The position numbers and the translations under genes were made by a program. The notes beneath the pieces were generated by a model. That model made no database searches, was not told the DNA's origin, and worked only from the letters and a program-made list of their open reading frames with translations. A stretch of DNA of 64,000 bases from Lentihominibacter hominis (GTDB taxonomy: Bacteria; Bacillota; Clostridia; Peptostreptococcales; Anaerovoracaceae): assembly GCF_014385065.1 (NCBI RefSeq), contig NZ_JACRTA010000001.1, forward strand, positions 372,001 through 436,000. The letters run 5' to 3'. Numbering within the stretch: position 1 is the stretch's first letter; each line of letters opens with the position of its first letter. Shown here piece by piece: positions 8,242 to 16,592 of this stretch.

Positions 8242-8712
8242 TTATCTCGCATTTTCACAGATATACCTGACATACTCAAGAGGCATCTGAGTTTTCTTTG
8301 CAACATCTTCAACTGTCATTCCTGATCCAAAAAATCTCTTGGCAACAAAATCCATAGACTCTCCGATTTCTATAACATGGCCATCCGGATCATATATCCT
8401 CACAACACGCTGACCCCAATGGTGTTCTTTCACCCTGTTCAGATATTTTATCTCTTCCGGATAATCCTCCAGCCTTTCGAGAAATCCATCAATATCATTT
8501 TCTTCAAAATACAGCTCGGCATTAGCATCTCCAAAAACCACTTTCTTTTCTATCAGCTTTTCCCATATCTGTCTGTCCTGAAGAGCCAGCCCTTCTGTCA
8601 TCACCACATTGCCATCAAAATCTAAAACAGGCTTAAGACCAAAAATATCACCGTAAAACTTTTTTGACCTTTCTATATTGCTGACAACCAACAGCAAATT
8701 TTTCAATTTCAT
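8242..8712 (-). CDS. VOC / glyoxalase-bleomycin-resistance superfamily protein
   Basis: The ATG at 8712 (MKLKNLLLVVSNIERSKKFY) is chosen because GGAGG lies just upstream; a longer in-frame start exists at 8760 without a good site. That gives 156 residues. About residues 1-116 form a paired beta-alpha-beta-beta-beta VOC domain with YGDIFGLKPVLDFDG near the start and VVRIYDPDGHVIEIGES near its end, where VOC enzymes carry the metal-ligand Glu. A C-terminal 40-residue extension (GMTVEDVAKKTQMPLEYVRYI) looks like a short helix-turn-helix. VOC members include glyoxalases, dioxygenases and binding proteins; no substrate can be assigned. It lies downstream of the asnS operon, separated by a terminator. 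Confidence 0.82.
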   Translation of the reverse strand: MKLKNLLLVVSNIERSKKFYGDIFGLKPVLDFDGNVVMTEGLALQDRQIWEKLIEKKVVFGDANAELYFEENDIDGFLERLEDYPEEIKYLNRVKEHHWGQRVVRIYDPDGHVIEIGESMDFVAKRFFGSGMTVEDVAKKTQMPLEYVRYICENAR

Positions 8713-8762
8713 AATTAATCCTCCTAATGGAGCAAAAGCGCATCTAAAAGCCCTGCTCATAT

Positions 8763-8797
8763 AAAAAAATGCATAGGAACAAAAGCTTCCTATGCAT
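8763..8797 (-). terminator. Terminator of the greA-lysK-asnS operon
   Basis: ATGCATAGGAA and TTCCTATGCAT (8769-8779 and 8787-8797) form a perfect 11-bp stem with a 7-base loop. Reading minus-strand, it is followed by seven T. It begins 10 bases after the asnS stop codon. Confidence 0.9.
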
Positions 8798-8807
8798 ATT
8801 CATTTCA

Positions 8808-10202
8808 CTAAAACTCAGCAGATTTAGGTGTCCTCGGGAACGGCAGAACGTCTCTGATATTACCCATCCCTGTTATATACATGATAATTCTGTCAAAGCC
8901 CAGTCCGTAGCCTGAATGCTTCACTCCGCCATACTTACGGAGATCCATATACCACCAGTAGTCTTCCTCTGTCATTCCGATTTCTTCGATTCTTTCCTTA
9001 AGAACATCGTAACGTTCTTCTCTCTGGCTTCCTCCGATTATTTCTCCAACGCCCGGAACAAGCAGATCGCAAGCTGCTACAGTTTTATTGTCATCATTAA
9101 GCCTCATATAGAAAGCCTTTATTTCTTTAGGGTAGTCAGTAACAAATACAGGCTTCTTATATATTTTTTCTGTCAAATATCTCTCATGTTCTGTCTGAAG
9201 GTCTATCCCCCACTGCACAGGATACTGGAACTGCTCTCCTGATTTTTGCAGAAGATCTACAGCTTCAGTATAAGATATCCTTTCAAAATCAGAATTTATT
9301 ATATTACTTAGCCTATCAATGAGACCTTTATCTATAAATTTATTAAAAAACTCCATTTCTTCAGGCGCGTTTTCCATGACATAGTTTATTATATACTTCA
9401 TCATGGCCTCAGCAGTATCCATATTATCAGCAAGCTCGGCAAATGCCATTTCCGGTTCTATCATCCAGAACTCAGAAGCATGTCTTGCAGTATTGGAATT
9501 TTCTGCTCTGAATGTAGGTCCAAATGTATATACATTCCTAAAAGCAAGCGCAAAAGTCTCCGCTTCAAGCTGACCGCTTACCGTAAGTCCCGCTTCCTTT
9601 CCGAAAAAGTCATCGCTGTATTCTACCTTGCCGTCATCACCCTTAGGCAGATCATTCATATCAAGAGTTGTAACCTTGAACATCTCGCCTGCTCCTTCAC
9701 AGTCACTGGCTGTTATTATAGGAGTATGGACATAAACGAAATTCTTGTCCTGAAAGAATTTATGAATGGCATAAGCCACCATGGATCTAACTCTAAACAC
9801 CGCTGAAAAAGTATTGCTCCTCGGTCTTAAATGAGCTATTTCTCTCAGAAACTCCATACTGTGCCTTTTTTTCTGCAAAGGATAATCCGGATCGGAACCT
9901 GCTTCTATCACTATTTTTTTAGCTTTTATCTCAAAAGGCTGTTTGGCATCAGGTGTAAGGACAAATGTTCCCGTCACCTTAAGAGCCGCCGAAATAGGAG
10001 CTTTTGCAATCTCCTCAAAATTATCGAGAAACTCAGCTTCATATACAACCTGTACCGACTTAAAGAAACTGCCGTCGTTCAGTTCTATGAATCCGAATTT
10101 GTTCGAGCCTCTGTTAGTCCTTACCCACCCGCTTACAGTGATTTCACTGTCTGCATGCAGCAGGCTTTCTCTATAAAGGCTTTTTACCTCAACATCCTTC
10201 AT
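8808..10202 (-). CDS. asnS: Asparaginyl-tRNA synthetase
   Basis: A 464-residue class IIb synthetase that charges tRNA-Asn. About residues 1-105 are the OB-fold anticodon-binding domain ([24 protein letters not shown]). The catalytic core follows, with motif 2 ([15 protein letters not shown]), the class IIb signature and motif 3 ([15 protein letters not shown]) near the C-terminus. The length is normal for AsnRS, and HASEFW with [10 protein letters not shown] fits AsnRS rather than AspRS. It is the last gene of greA-lysK-asnS, 39 bp after lysK, and is followed by a strong terminator. No T-box leader is visible. Confidence 0.97.
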   Translation of the reverse strand: MKDVEVKSLYRESLLHADSEITVSGWVRTNRGSNKFGFIELNDGSFFKSVQVVYEAEFLDNFEEIAKAPISAALKVTGTFVLTPDAKQPFEIKAKKIVIEAGSDPDYPLQKKRHSMEFLREIAHLRPRSNTFSAVFRVRSMVAYAIHKFFQDKNFVYVHTPIITASDCEGAGEMFKVTTLDMNDLPKGDDGKVEYSDDFFGKEAGLTVSGQLEAETFALAFRNVYTFGPTFRAENSNTARHASEFWMIEPEMAFAELADNMDTAEAMMKYIINYVMENAPEEMEFFNKFIDKGLIDRLSNIINSDFERISYTEAVDLLQKSGEQFQYPVQWGIDLQTEHERYLTEKIYKKPVFVTDYPKEIKAFYMRLNDDNKTVAACDLLVPGVGEIIGGSQREERYDVLKERIEEIGMTEEDYWWYMDLRKYGGVKHSGYGLGFDRIIMYITGMGNIRDVLPFPRTPKSAEF

Positions 10203-10241
10203 CTTTCTCTCTCCTAATCATATCACTGAATCACCAAATCG

Positions 10242-12266
10242 TTAGCAAATCCTCGTGCCTTCCGGAATGATGTCGTCTACAAAGATTACTTGGCATCCGC
10301 AAGCATTGTTTGTACCTGCCAGAAGCATTCCCTCACTTGTAACCCCCGTAAGCCTTGCAGGCGCAAGATTTGCTACTACTATAATCTTCTTTCCTTCCAG
10401 TTCTTCCGGCTTATAGTCGTTCTTTATACTGGAAACTATCACTCTTTCTCTGAGACCGTCAAAGAGTGTCAGCTTATAATTACTATGGGCTTTTCTTATT
10501 TCCTGACATTTTAATATTTTACATACCCTCAAATCCATAGCAAAGAACTGATCAACATTTATTTCAGGTTCTACTATAGGCTGCACCTCATCAGGCTCAC
10601 CGTAGACCTTGACTTCTTTTTCAGGTTCTTTCTCTGCTTCCATGGCTGCTTTTTCCAGAGCCTCCTCTTCTTCTGTCTTAGGGAAACTGAAATCAAGCAG
10701 GTGCATGAATCGTTCTCTGTCTATTGCATATAAAAACAAGTAGAGACGAGGACCTCTCTCCTTACTTATCAAGAGCCTGTACACATTCTTAAAGAACTGT
10801 CCCTGAATTTTTTTGAGATTTTCCACATCTGCTCCGAAAACCTCCTTAGGTATATCATAAAGTTTGGTATTGAGTGAATCAAGATCGTAATCTCCGGCCT
10901 TAATGTAATCATAAAGCAGCGAGATTTCTTTCTTTTCTTCATCCGAAAGTGTGTTATAAAGATCCCAGTCTCTCCAGCCTCTCAATTTATTGGCACTTTC
11001 GGGAGCGCACTGATACAACCAGTATTTAGCTCTTTCAAGTCTCGTATCAAAATCTTTATATTTGTATGGAGTTCCTATCTTCTCAAAGACAGTCTCCATC
11101 ATAGGCACGTTAAAATCCACTATAGAGCCAAGCTGCACCAAAAGTCCCATAGGAACAGTCTTTATCGATCTTCCTTCTATGAGACTGTATTCAATAACAG
11201 AACTGTTATGTTCATTTGCCTTTCCTTCCATGTATTCGTTATACATTTTATCAAACTCGAAATATTGACGCAGTATACCCTCATCAAAACAGAAATCAAA
11301 GGCCTTTTTAGGATCCGTTTTAGAATAAAGCCATAGGATCACTTCCGGTTCATATATCTTCAATAGTGTTTCAGGTGTAAGATTCAAACCCGACGAACCC
11401 GACATCTTCCCTGTAGATCCTTTAATGCCGATAAACTCATAACCCTGAAACATCGGCGGTTCAAAGCCGAATATCTTTCTCGATATGACGCTGCTTGTTT
11501 CGTAGCTTCCCCCCGGACTCGCATGATCCTTACCGCCCGGCTCAAAATCAACGCCTTCATATCTCCATCTCATAGGCCAGTCTATCTTCCATGCAAGTTT
11601 GCAGTTAAATTCTTTGGCAAAATCAAAAGTACCTTTATGCCCGCATTCACATTCATATTCGGCTACAGTACAGTCATCGGAAACAGATATTATTTTCGTA
11701 GTATCTCTTCCGCACTCCGGACAGAATATGCTTACAGGGAAATACGCATCTCTCTCCCCTTCCTCAGCGTCCTGTGTACGAAAGCTGTCAAGAATATCAA
11801 AGATTTCTTTTCTCTTTTTGATGGCTTCGATAACATCTTCTTTATATTTGCCTGATGTGTACATATCAGTCTGATACCTGTAATCCATCTCTATACCGAA
11901 CTTTTTAATGGAATCCATGAATTCCGCCTCAAAATACTTGGCATAATTGGCATGTTGCGTCTCAAAAGGATTAGGAACTGACGTATACGGAAGTCCTATA
12001 TACTTCTCGAATTCATTGTCGGGATCAACAGCTTTGACATTAACCGGAACTTTTCTGAATCTGTCGTATTCATCCCATGAAAAAAGAAGGCGCGCTTTCT
12101 TGCCCTTTTTCACCAAAGCCTTCGCAACAAACAGACTCGTTGCGATATCTCTGAAATTTCCGATATGGATAGATCCCGACGGGCTGATTCCCGCCGCACA
12201 AACATACTCCTCTTTATCAGGATTCCTCTTGATGATCTTATCCGCTATTTTTTCCGCCCAATGCAT
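10242..12266 (-). CDS. lysK: Class I lysyl-tRNA synthetase with fused C-terminal tRNA-binding domain
   Basis: A 674-residue protein. About residues 1-520 are an archaeal-type class I LysRS: SPSGSIHIGNFRD contains the HIGH-like element, CPECG and CECGHKG form zinc ligands, PGGKDHASPGGSYE is in the active site, and KMSGSSGLNL is the KMSKS loop. An acidic linker of about 50 residues (EEEEALEKAAMEAEKEPEKE) leads to a C-terminal EMAP-II/Trbp111-like OB fold (VDQFFAMDLRVCKIL, then NLAPARLTGVTSEGMLLAG). That domain binds tRNA non-specifically and is common on MetRS, not on LysRS. ATG 12266 is preferred over TTG 12269 because GAGGTG is then five bases upstream. It lies 31 bp after greA. Most bacteria use the unrelated class II LysRS, so this is a notable form. 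Confidence 0.94.
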   Translation of the reverse strand: MHWAEKIADKIIKRNPDKEEYVCAAGISPSGSIHIGNFRDIATSLFVAKALVKKGKKARLLFSWDEYDRFRKVPVNVKAVDPDNEFEKYIGLPYTSVPNPFETQHANYAKYFEAEFMDSIKKFGIEMDYRYQTDMYTSGKYKEDVIEAIKKRKEIFDILDSFRTQDAEEGERDAYFPVSIFCPECGRDTTKIISVSDDCTVAEYECECGHKGTFDFAKEFNCKLAWKIDWPMRWRYEGVDFEPGGKDHASPGGSYETSSVISRKIFGFEPPMFQGYEFIGIKGSTGKMSGSSGLNLTPETLLKIYEPEVILWLYSKTDPKKAFDFCFDEGILRQYFEFDKMYNEYMEGKANEHNSSVIEYSLIEGRSIKTVPMGLLVQLGSIVDFNVPMMETVFEKIGTPYKYKDFDTRLERAKYWLYQCAPESANKLRGWRDWDLYNTLSDEEKKEISLLYDYIKAGDYDLDSLNTKLYDIPKEVFGADVENLKKIQGQFFKNVYRLLISKERGPRLYLFLYAIDRERFMHLLDFSFPKTEEEEALEKAAMEAEKEPEKEVKVYGEPDEVQPIVEPEINVDQFFAMDLRVCKILKCQEIRKAHSNYKLTLFDGLRERVIVSSIKNDYKPEELEGKKIIVVANLAPARLTGVTSEGMLLAGTNNACGCQVIFVDDIIPEGTRIC

Positions 12267-12297
12267 CAAAACACCTCTTTCTGTAACTTGCTTCCGT

Positions 12298-12783
12298 TTA
12301 TTTTATTATGTTTACTATTTCGTAATTGATAACTCCGTCAGGAACTTCCACTGCGATTTTTTCGCCTTTTTTGTGTCCTATGAGAGCGTGTCCCACTGAT
12401 GACTCGTTTGATATCTTACCCTCAAAAGGATCGGCTTCCGTAGCTCCCACGATTGAGAACTGTTCCTCGGCTCCGCTGTCTAAATCTTTTACAACGACTT
12501 TAAGGCCTACGTTTACAACATCCCCTTTTACATCTTCATCCTGAACAATCTTGGCCTTTCTGATCATAGTTTCCAGTTTATGGATACGTTCCTCAAGCTC
12601 TGCCTGTTCATTCTTAGCCGAATCATATTCAGCATTCTCAGAAATATCTCCGTATGAGATAGCTTCCTTTATCCTCTCGGCAACCTCTGCCCTCTTAACG
12701 GATACAAGCTCCTCATGCTCGGCAACTATCTTATCATATCCCTCTTTGGTTAATAAAATCTCCTCGTTCATGTTCTCTGTCAT
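12298..12783 (-). CDS. greA: Transcription elongation factor GreA
   Basis: A 161-residue protein of typical GreA length. Residues 1-75 form the N-terminal coiled coil that enters the RNA polymerase secondary channel, with ISYGDISENAEYDSAKNEQ holding the catalytic acidic loop. The C-terminal FKBP-like domain includes ISNESSVGHALIGHKKGE. It rescues backtracked polymerase by stimulating RNA cleavage. It is the first gene of an operon with lysK and asnS, a common Firmicutes neighbourhood for a lysS gene, driven by a consensus promoter at 12824-12852. Confidence 0.97.
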   Translation of the reverse strand: MTENMNEEILLTKEGYDKIVAEHEELVSVKRAEVAERIKEAISYGDISENAEYDSAKNEQAELEERIHKLETMIRKAKIVQDEDVKGDVVNVGLKVVVKDLDSGAEEQFSIVGATEADPFEGKISNESSVGHALIGHKKGEKIAVEVPDGVINYEIVNIIK

Positions 12784-12823
12784 GTTTGGTAAATCTCCTT
12801 TCGACCAATTGTCGTATCGAATT

Positions 12824-12852
12824 ATTATACTTTAAAACCATACGCTTGTCAA
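12824..12852 (-). promoter_or_regulatory. greA operon promoter (consensus sigma-A)
   Basis: Minus-strand TTGACA (complement of 12847-12852), a 17-bp spacer and TATAAT (complement of 12824-12829). Both hexamers are perfect. The -35 is part of a 10-bp inverted repeat shared with the divergent promoter. Confidence 0.9.
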
Positions 12853-12884
12853 CGATTGCAGCCCTTTGAAATCATTGACAAGCG
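12843..12884. repeat. Inverted repeat holding the two divergent -35 boxes
   Basis: CGCTTGTCAA at 12843-12852 is repeated as its exact complement TTGACAAGCG at 12875-12884, with 22 bp between. Each arm contains the -35 hexamer of one of the divergent greA and HAD promoters. It could be a shared operator or simply a conserved -35 context. Confidence 0.6.
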
Positions 12885-12903
12885 GCTTTCCTAATGGTAT
12901 TGT
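12875..12903 (+). promoter_or_regulatory. HAD hydrolase promoter
   Basis: TTGACA at 12875-12880, a 17-bp spacer, TATTGT at 12898-12903. The start codon at 12943 follows 39 bp later, with an AAGGAGG site at 12928-12934. Confidence 0.8.
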
Positions 12904-12942
12904 AAAGGTGCTTATAGTAGTATATACAAGGAGGCGTCAATT

Positions 12943-13581
12943 ATGAAAATAAGCGGAGTTATTTTTGATATGGACGGAACACTGCTGGATTCAACTGAAA
13001 TGTGGCAGGGCGCCGCAGGAAGATACATAATGTCCCTGAGAAAAACACCTGCTTCCGATCTGGGAGCAAAAACCAAAGCCATGACACTTGATCAGCTCTG
13101 TAGTTATCTCAAATCAGAATATGCAATCGCTACGACAGAAGAAAAAATAGCCAAAGGATTCAACACCATTCTCCGTGAAGACTATCTGGCAAGTGTGGAT
13201 ATAAAAGAATATGTTCCTATCATTCTGGAAAGATTCAAACAAAAAGGGATAGCTATGTGTATAGCTACTTCCACAGACAAGAACATAGCCGGCGAAATAT
13301 TGGCACGGCTTGGAATAAGAGACTACTTTTCTCATATAGTCACATGTGAAGAAGCCGGATCGGGAAAAGAAGACCCTGACGTATTCATCCGCGCACAGCA
13401 GGTCCTTGGTACTCCGAAAGAAGAAACCGTGGTCTTCGAAGACGGCGTACTGGCTGTGAGAGGTGCAAAGGAAGCAGGTTTTTATGTCATCGCCGTGGCC
13501 GATGAAAGCGAGAAGGAAAACAAAGAAGAAATAAAAAAACTTGCTGACAGATATATAGAAAGTTTTGAAGAACTTATGTAA
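12943..13581 (+). CDS. HAD-superfamily hydrolase, beta-phosphoglucomutase-like
   Basis: A 212-residue subclass IA HAD protein. Motif I is IFDMDGTLLDST (nucleophile Asp9 and general acid Asp11), motif II is CIATSTDK, and motif III/IV centre on GKEDPDVFIRA and VVFEDGVLAVRGAKEAGFYVIAV. A helical cap lies at about residues 17-85. The family contains beta-phosphoglucomutases and many small phosphatases for sugar phosphates, nucleotides or damaged metabolites; the substrate cannot be read from the sequence. It is a single-gene unit between its own promoter and a bidirectional terminator. Confidence 0.9.
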   Translation: MKISGVIFDMDGTLLDSTEMWQGAAGRYIMSLRKTPASDLGAKTKAMTLDQLCSYLKSEYAIATTEEKIAKGFNTILREDYLASVDIKEYVPIILERFKQKGIAMCIATSTDKNIAGEILARLGIRDYFSHIVTCEEAGSGKEDPDVFIRAQQVLGTPKEETVVFEDGVLAVRGAKEAGFYVIAVADESEKENKEEIKKLADRYIESFEELM

Positions 13582-13587
13582 AAAGAT

Positions 13588-13640
13588 ATAATGCCGGAAA
13601 ACCAATGATAATCAGAGATCATAGTATTCCGGCATTATTT
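13588..13640. terminator. Bidirectional terminator between HAD gene and orr operon
   Basis: AATGCCGGAA (13590-13599) pairs with TTCCGGCATT (13627-13636), a perfect 10-bp stem, and the 27-base interior can pair further (GATAATC...GATCAT). T-rich sequence follows on the plus side. The flanking genes converge, so it can serve both strands. Confidence 0.75.
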
Positions 13641-13670
13641 GCCTAATTATTTTTTAATAATATTATTCTG

Positions 13671-14765
13671 CTATATGTATACCTTTTCAATATTAGGCGA
13701 ATTCGTCACATACACAAGATTCGCATAGCATGGTACAAGATCTATAACATCTCCTACCTTTATATCTCTATCAGCATCTTGTACATCTAAAATTGTATGA
13801 TCGCTGGAAGCTCCAATGATACAGATTCCTTTATCTTTTACCGTCAGCTGCTCGGGGAAAGCATAATCAACTTTTCCCAAAGCTATAAGCGCTCTTTTTC
13901 TTATTCCTTTATCTTCATATTGCGGCTTATTGCCGAAAGCGTCAAACATTATATCTCCTACCGGGTATGTTGGCTTGTCCTTTACCTCTATAACTTCTGC
14001 TCTGATAGTAAAAATATCACGATTCATGAAATTCATATCATAACCCCACAAATCTTGGAGATCTTTAGCCAGCAATATACCTTCTCCCACTCTGAGCATA
14101 TTTATCCTTGAAGGCAGATTTCCTTCTAATATTCTCGGAAGCGTACTTGTTGCTCCTCCTGAAATAAATTCCAGTTCCCTGCCAATCTCAGCCTCAACAG
14201 CTTCGGCGCACTCCACAAGTTCTTCTAACTTCTCAGGAGTGGCAGCCACAGAACCGTAGCAGCCCAAGTTAGTACCAACTCCCGCAAGTTTAAGGTTATG
14301 AAAATCATTTTCCACCATAAGCGCTGCCTGCACTAAATCATCTTTATCCCAAAATCCCTCTCGCAGATCTCCCAGGTCAGCCATGAGAATAACTTGATGT
14401 TCTTTATCCTGAAGACCTGCCTGAATATTGAGCTCTTTTAATACTTCAATCTCACTGTTGAGACTTATATCTGTTATTCTCACTACATCAGCAGCTTCAC
14501 TGATCATCGGTATTCTTATCATCATAAAAGGTGTCTGAATGCCTGTTTTTCTAAGAGGCTCCAGCTGCTCAAGCCTTGATGAAGCAATGAACCTGCAGCC
14601 CGCCCTTGCAAACTGTTCCGCACACTCAGCAAGGCCCGTACACCCCTTGATAACACCGGCAACTTCTACGCCAAAATCACTGCACTTTATATTTATCCTG
14701 TCTATATTTTGTTTTAATTTCTCCAGATCGATAACCAGCTCCGGATACCGTCTCCGTCTGCCCAT
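13671..14765 (-). CDS. orr: Ornithine racemase (PLP-dependent, fold III)
   Basis: ATG 14765 (MGRRRRYPELVIDLEKLKQN) is chosen for AGGAGG nine bases upstream, giving 364 residues; an upstream in-frame start at 14798 lies inside the preceding gene. It has an alanine-racemase-like TIM barrel with Lys40 in VAGVIKG as the probable PLP Schiff-base lysine, then EFISGGATSTLPRIL and INMLRVGEGILL as phosphate-binding segments. The family (Orr/YhfX-like) includes the clostridial enzyme that makes D-ornithine for oxidative ornithine breakdown, and related racemases for other amino acids. It is the last gene of an operon with two acyl-CoA ligases (stop-to-start gap 4 bp), not beside ornithine aminomutase genes, so the true substrate may differ. 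Confidence 0.83.
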   Translation of the reverse strand: MGRRRRYPELVIDLEKLKQNIDRINIKCSDFGVEVAGVIKGCTGLAECAEQFARAGCRFIASSRLEQLEPLRKTGIQTPFMMIRIPMISEAADVVRITDISLNSEIEVLKELNIQAGLQDKEHQVILMADLGDLREGFWDKDDLVQAALMVENDFHNLKLAGVGTNLGCYGSVAATPEKLEELVECAEAVEAEIGRELEFISGGATSTLPRILEGNLPSRINMLRVGEGILLAKDLQDLWGYDMNFMNRDIFTIRAEVIEVKDKPTYPVGDIMFDAFGNKPQYEDKGIRKRALIALGKVDYAFPEQLTVKDKGICIIGASSDHTILDVQDADRDIKVGDVIDLVPCYANLVYVTNSPNIEKVYI

Positions 14766-14769
14766 GATG

Positions 14770-16584
14770 TCAATCCTCCTTTTTATTGTCTGCGGCAAAC
14801 CTGATAAGCTTGTTGGAAGTATTCTTCACAAAATCAGTTTTTCTTATGATTACTTTCCTTATCTTTCTGAAAGCTGGAGAAGCTTCATTTATTTTATCAA
14901 TTTCCTCCCATACAAGTTTCTTCACAGCTTCTGTATCGTAGTCCTCTCCTAAGATTTCATTCACGACCTCATCATCCAGCTTTATAGCCGCAACGATAAC
15001 TGTATCCTGCGCATCTGCGCTGTCCTGCCCGAATACAAAAGACTCCTGAACGAATGATATATTAGACAGCAGATATTCTATCTCCTCAGGATATACATTT
15101 TTCCCGTTCTTAGTTATTATTACATTCTTCTTCCTTCCTGTTATAAACGCATATCCTTTGTCGTTCATATATCCGAGATCGCCTGTATGGAACCATCCAT
15201 CTTCATCTATTACCTCAGAAGTCTCCTCAGGCATCATGTAATAACCCAACATCACATTTTCTCCCCTCAGACATAATTCTCCTATACCTTCATCATTTAT
15301 ATCCACTACTTTCATTTCAAACCCAGGAAGAGGTTTTCCTATTGATGCCGGATCAGGAGCTGTATCAGGATTAAGCGCTCCCATGGGAGCACATTCGGTC
15401 AAACCATACCCTTGCACCGCAGGTATTCCGAAGTCTCTCAGTCCATTGAGGACATCAGGATTGATGGCAGCTCCTCCGCAAATCATCATCCTCATTCTTC
15501 CTCCGAATACATCGGTAATCTGTTTGAAAAATATCTTTCCCAGATCCATGCCGATTTTCTTGGTTGCCGAGTTAAGCTTTATCACCTTCTTCAAAAGCTT
15601 TTCTTTCCCCTGCTTTCTTATATTTTTCCATATGGTTCTGTACAAGCTCTCAAATATGAGCGGAACACCTAAGAACATAGTTGGCTTTACTTCCTGAAGA
15701 TTTTTAGTTATATATTTAAGTCCCTGACAGTAAGCTATAGATGCACCTTTGTAAAGAGGCATCAGAAATCCACACGTACATTCATATGTGTGATGCAGCG
15801 GAAGTACTGAGAAAAATATATCCCATGTATGAACAGCCAGAACTGTGGGAGCTGCCATAAGGTCTGCAGCAATATTCTTATGAGAAAGCATGACTCCTTT
15901 TGACGCACCTGTAGTTCCTGATGTAAAAAGAAGTATTCCCATCTCTTCATTATTTATCTCTGCGTCAAGAAACCTCCTGTCACCGGCTTGTATCATTTTT
16001 TTACCGGCTTCTTTCATTTCTGTCCACGAAAAAATTTCTTCTTGTTTCTCTTTCAGACTGAAATTAACAAGAATTTTTAGTTTTGTATCTCCCTCGGTCT
16101 TTATCTCCTTAAAAATTTCCTGATATTTATCAGAAAAAATCACACATTCCACGTCTGCCCTGATAACCAGATTCTTAAGCTCATCACTGCTGAGCTCCTT
16201 ATCAAAGGGAACTACCGTACCGGTACCGCATACAGCCGCCAGATATGAGACAGACCATTGATAGGAATTCTCCCCTATTACAGCAATTCTCTTGCCTTTA
16301 AGGCCATTATCGATAAGAGCCGTTCCCAAACCATTGACGTCAGCCAGCATTTCTCTGTAGGTGATTGTTTTATAAGGACTGTTGTTATCCGGCTTATACC
16401 TAAACGCCGGATTATCATTATACAGCTCCGCGCTGGTCTCTATCATATGTTTAATATCTGTGATGGGTCTGCTGTCCTTATATCTTACAGCAGGATCATC
16501 TATCTTTTCTATTCTTTCTATCAGACTGCCGGCCCATACCAATTCATTGCTTTTCCTCTCGCTGATCTGTCTGTTTTTTTCCAT
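14770..16584 (-). CDS. AMP-dependent acyl-CoA synthetase (long-chain fatty-acid ligase-like), copy 2
   Basis: A 604-residue ANL-superfamily ligase that adenylates a carboxylate and transfers it to CoA. The P-loop LLFTSGTTGASKGVMLSHKN is near residue 215, GYGLTECAPMG is the A5 motif, WFHTGDLGYMNDKGY is A7 and GRKKNVIITKNGKNVYPEEIE is A8. The C-terminal lysine region reads FVKNTSNKLIR. The length and the long insertion before A3 fit long-chain acyl-CoA synthetases (FadD/ACSL). No membrane helix is seen. It sits 8 bp after a second, clearly homologous ligase and just before orr. Confidence 0.9.
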   Translation of the reverse strand: MEKNRQISERKSNELVWAGSLIERIEKIDDPAVRYKDSRPITDIKHMIETSAELYNDNPAFRYKPDNNSPYKTITYREMLADVNGLGTALIDNGLKGKRIAVIGENSYQWSVSYLAAVCGTGTVVPFDKELSSDELKNLVIRADVECVIFSDKYQEIFKEIKTEGDTKLKILVNFSLKEKQEEIFSWTEMKEAGKKMIQAGDRRFLDAEINNEEMGILLFTSGTTGASKGVMLSHKNIAADLMAAPTVLAVHTWDIFFSVLPLHHTYECTCGFLMPLYKGASIAYCQGLKYITKNLQEVKPTMFLGVPLIFESLYRTIWKNIRKQGKEKLLKKVIKLNSATKKIGMDLGKIFFKQITDVFGGRMRMMICGGAAINPDVLNGLRDFGIPAVQGYGLTECAPMGALNPDTAPDPASIGKPLPGFEMKVVDINDEGIGELCLRGENVMLGYYMMPEETSEVIDEDGWFHTGDLGYMNDKGYAFITGRKKNVIITKNGKNVYPEEIEYLLSNISFVQESFVFGQDSADAQDTVIVAAIKLDDEVVNEILGEDYDTEAVKKLVWEEIDKINEASPAFRKIRKVIIRKTDFVKNTSNKLIRFAADNKKED

Positions 16585-16592
16585 ATTACCTC

